From Pseudomonadota bacterium (GTDB lineage: Bacteria; Pseudomonadota; Gammaproteobacteria; Steroidobacterales; Steroidobacteraceae): 16,328 nucleotides of DNA. The notes below the pieces were generated by a model. The model was not told where the DNA came from, did no database searches, and saw only the letters and a list, made by a program, of their open reading frames with translations. The position numbers and the translations under genes are program-made. Numbering within the stretch: position 1 is the first letter of the stretch; each line of letters begins with the position of its first letter. Location: contig JAEZCR010000103.1 of the NCBI GenBank assembly GCA_023433465.1, positions 1 to 16,328 on the forward strand, written 5' to 3'. Positions 14,270-16,328 of this stretch are shown piece by piece.

Positions 14270-14818
14270 ATGACCATCGACGTCGGAGCGCGACTCAAAC
14301 ACGTGCGCGAAGTGCACGGCCTCTCGCAGCGCGAGCTCGCGCGCCGGGCCGGCGTGACCAACGGACTCATCTCCCTGATCGAGCAGAACCGCGTGAGCCC
14401 GTCGGTGGGCTCGCTCAAGAAGGTGCTCGACGGCGTGCCGCTGTCCATGGCGGAATTCTTCACGCTCGACGTCACGAGCGCGGCGCAGGTGTTCTACTCG
14501 GCCAGCGAGCTGGTGGAGATCGGCAACGACGGCGCGTCGCTGCGGCTGGTCGCGGCGCAGCGGCCGGGCCGGCAGCTCACGGTGCTGCACGAGCGTTATG
14601 AGCCGGGCGCGGCGACCGGCGACGACATGTTGTCGCATCGCGGGGAGGAAGGCGGTGTCGTCGTGCGCGGGCGGGTCGAGCTCACGGTGGGGGGACAATC
14701 GCGCATCCTCGAGCCGGGCGACGCCTACTATTTTTCGAGCGCCACGCCGCATCGATTCCGCAACGTCGGCCGCGAGGTCTGTGAGATCATCTCGGCCTCC
14801 ACCCCGCCGACTTTCTAG
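14270..14818 (+). CDS. puuR: PuuR-like transcriptional repressor (XRE HTH plus cupin)
   Basis: This 182-residue cytoplasmic regulator is nearly the length of E. coli PuuR (185). Residues 6-60 form an XRE-type helix-turn-helix, with the recognition region at about 19-40 (LSQRELARRAGVTNGLISLIEQ). Residues about 105-175 form a Cupin_2 sensor domain, with HRGEEGGVVVRG (123-134), EPGDAYYF (148-155) and a closing His161. The last nine residues, ISASTPPTF, closely match the PuuR C-terminus. In E. coli PuuR represses putrescine-degradation genes and is released by putrescine. It lies nine bases before the puuC-like gene, the same order as the E. coli cluster, and divergent from the aminotransferase gene, which it probably also controls. 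Confidence 0.88.
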   Translation: MTIDVGARLKHVREVHGLSQRELARRAGVTNGLISLIEQNRVSPSVGSLKKVLDGVPLSMAEFFTLDVTSAAQVFYSASELVEIGNDGASLRLVAAQRPGRQLTVLHERYEPGAATGDDMLSHRGEEGGVVVRGRVELTVGGQSRILEPGDAYYFSSATPHRFRNVGREVCEIISASTPPTF

Positions 14819-14827
14819 GACGTCCCG

Positions 14828-16328
14828 ATGTCCGCGCAGCCGAAACCTTCCGTGAACCAATGGCGCGAACGCGCAGCCGCCGTCAAGCCACGCTCGGGCG
14901 TGTTCATCGACGGGCGCTTCGTGCCGTCCGCGAGCGGCAAGACGTTCGACAACATCAACCCGGCCACGGGGCGCTCGATCGGCGCGGTCGCGCTCGGCGA
15001 GCAGGCGGATATCGACAGCGCGGTGGCGAGCGCGCGCAAGGCGTTCCGCGCGGGTAGTTGGGCGCAGCTGGAGCCGAAGGCGCGCAAGCGCGTGTTGACG
15101 CGCCTCGCGGAGCTCATGCTCGAGCACCGCGACGAACTCGCGTTGCTCGAAACGCTCGATACCGGCAAACCCATTTCAGACAGCCTCGCCGTGGACATCC
15201 CCTCGGCCGCAAACTGCATCCGCTGGTACGCGGAAGCCGTGGACAAGATCTATGACGAGGTCGCGCCCACCGGGCCGCGCGCGCTGGCGACGATCACGCG
15301 CGAGCCCATGGGTGTGGTCGGCGCGATCGTACCGTGGAATTTCCCGTTGCTCATGGCGTCGTGGAAGATAGGCCCGGTGCTCGCGAGCGGGAATTCGCTC
15401 GTGCTCAAGCCCTCGGAGAAGTCGCCGCTGACCGCGCTGCGCGTCGCCGAGCTCGCGGTGGAGGCGGGTTTGCCGCCCGGTGTGTTCAACGTCGTGCCTG
15501 GTTTCGGCAATCCCGCGGGCGCCGCGCTCGCGTCGAACATGGACGTCGACTGCATCGCGTTCACGGGTTCGACGGCGACCGGCAAGGTGGTGATGCAGCT
15601 CGCCGCGCAGTCGAATCTCAAGAAGGTATCGCTCGAGTGCGGCGGCAAGTCGCCCAACATCGTGCTCGCGGACTGCCCGGATCTTGATCGTGCCGCGACC
15701 GCGGCGGCGTTCGCGATCTTCTTCAACCAGGGCGAGATGTGTTCCGCGGGATCGCGCCTGCTGGTCGACGCGTCGATCAAGGACGCGATGCTCGAGAAGA
15801 TAGCGGCGGTCGGCCGGCAGATGGCGCCCGGCGATCCGCTGGATCCGGAGACGAAGCTCGGCGCGATCGTCGACGAGCTTCAGATGAAACGCGTGCTCTC
15901 TTATATAGACGCCGGCAAGTCCGATGGCGCGCGCGTCGCGCTCGGAGGCTCGCGCACGCGGGTCGAGAGTGGCGGTTTCTTCGTCGAGCCCACGGTATTC
16001 GATGGCGTGAAGCCCGCGATGCGCATCGCGCGCGAGGAGATCTTCGGTCCCGTGCTCGCGACGATCACGTTCAAGGACGTCGAGGAGGCGATCCGCATCG
16101 CGAACGACGTGGACTACGGCCTCGCGGCAGCCGTCTGGACGCGTGACATCAATATCGCGCATCGCACGGCGCGGGCGTTGCGCGCCGGCACCGTCTACGT
16201 GAACTGTTACGACGCCGACGACATCACCGTGCCGTTCGGCGGCTTCAAGCAGTCGGGCATCGGGCGCGACAAGTCGCTGCACGCGTTCGACAAGTACACC
16301 GAGCTCAAGACCACGTGGATCGACCTGA
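14828..16328 (+). CDS. puuC: Aldehyde dehydrogenase PuuC-like (3' end cut by window edge)
   Basis: The frame is open from ATG 14828 to the last base, giving 500 residues with no stop codon; the final TGA letters are out of frame. Only a few residues should be missing, since E. coli PuuC has 495. It is an NAD(P)-dependent aldehyde dehydrogenase with Asn171 in PWNFP, Lys194 in KPSEKSP, FTGSTATGK (245-253), general base Glu270 in SLECGG, catalytic Cys305 in NQGEMCSAG, and EEIFGP (403-408). The end, DDITVPFGGFKQSGIGRDKS and then TELKTTW, is typical of PuuC. It would oxidise gamma-glutamyl-gamma-aminobutyraldehyde or related aminoaldehydes. AGGAC overlaps the puuR stop region as ribosome binding site, so the two genes are co-transcribed. 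The remaining puu genes may lie beyond the edge. Confidence 0.92.
   Translation, partial: MSAQPKPSVNQWRERAAAVKPRSGVFIDGRFVPSASGKTFDNINPATGRSIGAVALGEQADIDSAVASARKAFRAGSWAQLEPKARKRVLTRLAELMLEHRDELALLETLDTGKPISDSLAVDIPSAANCIRWYAEAVDKIYDEVAPTGPRALATITREPMGVVGAIVPWNFPLLMASWKIGPVLASGNSLVLKPSEKSPLTALRVAELAVEAGLPPGVFNVVPGFGNPAGAALASNMDVDCIAFTGSTATGKVVMQLAAQSNLKKVSLECGGKSPNIVLADCPDLDRAATAAAFAIFFNQGEMCSAGSRLLVDASIKDAMLEKIAAVGRQMAPGDPLDPETKLGAIVDELQMKRVLSYIDAGKSDGARVALGGSRTRVESGGFFVEPTVFDGVKPAMRIAREEIFGPVLATITFKDVEEAIRIANDVDYGLAAAVWTRDINIAHRTARALRAGTVYVNCYDADDITVPFGGFKQSGIGRDKSLHAFDKYTELKTTWIDL

Noticed and set aside
12614..15127. An 837-codon minus-strand open frame across the aminotransferase, puuR and puuC region
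   Set aside because: It is an out-of-frame reading of GC-rich DNA with low-complexity Arg/Ala/His content. The real genes in other frames have intact family motifs.
16326..16328. TGA at the very end as the stop codon of the aldehyde dehydrogenase gene, implying a frameshift
   Set aside because: I read the frame codon by codon from 14828; it is open throughout and the TGA is one base out of frame. The gene simply continues past the window.

Overview
The window is GC-rich DNA from a Gram-negative bacterium. An OmpA-domain protein, a predicted outer-membrane porin and several signal peptides point to a Gram-negative envelope. Gene content (TorF-type porin, PuuR/PuuC pair, RDD/SpoIIM/DUF4129/DUF4350/MoxR/DUF58 operon) suits a gammaproteobacterium near the Xanthomonadales/Steroidobacterales. 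The placement is inferred from gene families, not from any marker gene. I see no rRNA, tRNA, CRISPR array, integrase or complete insertion sequence, and no gene-free stretch longer than about 200 bases.

Left part (1-7584), all on the minus strand. A secreted TPR-like protein of unknown function (60-731) lies downstream of a seven-gene operon. The operon is transcribed from 7584 to 889 in the order RDD membrane protein, SpoIIM-like membrane protein, four-helix membrane protein, DUF4129 protein, DUF4350 protein, MoxR AAA+ ATPase, DUF58 protein. Every junction overlaps (4, 11, 17, 4, 11 and 1 bases), so the products are probably made in a coordinated way. A MoxR ATPase with a DUF58 (vWA-like) partner is a recognised chaperone-like pairing. 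Here it is tied to five membrane or periplasm-facing proteins, suggesting an envelope-associated assembly or remodelling machine whose substrate is unknown.

Middle part (7585-11356), plus strand. Divergent from the operon is an unusual methyltransferase with an N-terminal Trm112-like zinc ribbon and a C-terminal PqqD-like segment. After it come an OmpA-domain protein with a glycine-zipper region, a small DUF861-type cupin protein and a TorF-family porin. The porin gene has a full-consensus sigma-54 promoter and a strong intrinsic terminator.

Right part (11383-16328). A MATE efflux transporter (plus) converges on an omega-amino-acid:pyruvate-type class III aminotransferase (minus). The aminotransferase is divergent from a puuR-puuC pair, a polyamine-responsive repressor and an aldehyde dehydrogenase. 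Together these three suggest catabolism of putrescine or a related amine: an amino group is removed, the aldehyde is oxidised, and the repressor sits at the shared control region. The puuC gene runs off the right edge.

The most notable non-coding signal is a dispersed repeat. One copy begins inside the stop codon of the methyltransferase gene. The other is a 105-base near-perfect palindrome filling the gap between the convergent MATE and aminotransferase genes, where it supplies the last codons of one and abuts the stop codon of the other. Both copies carry terminator-like hairpins. Nothing here justifies calling a new defence or mobile system. The best leads are the repeat, the sigma-54-controlled porin, the methyltransferase architecture and the MoxR envelope operon.
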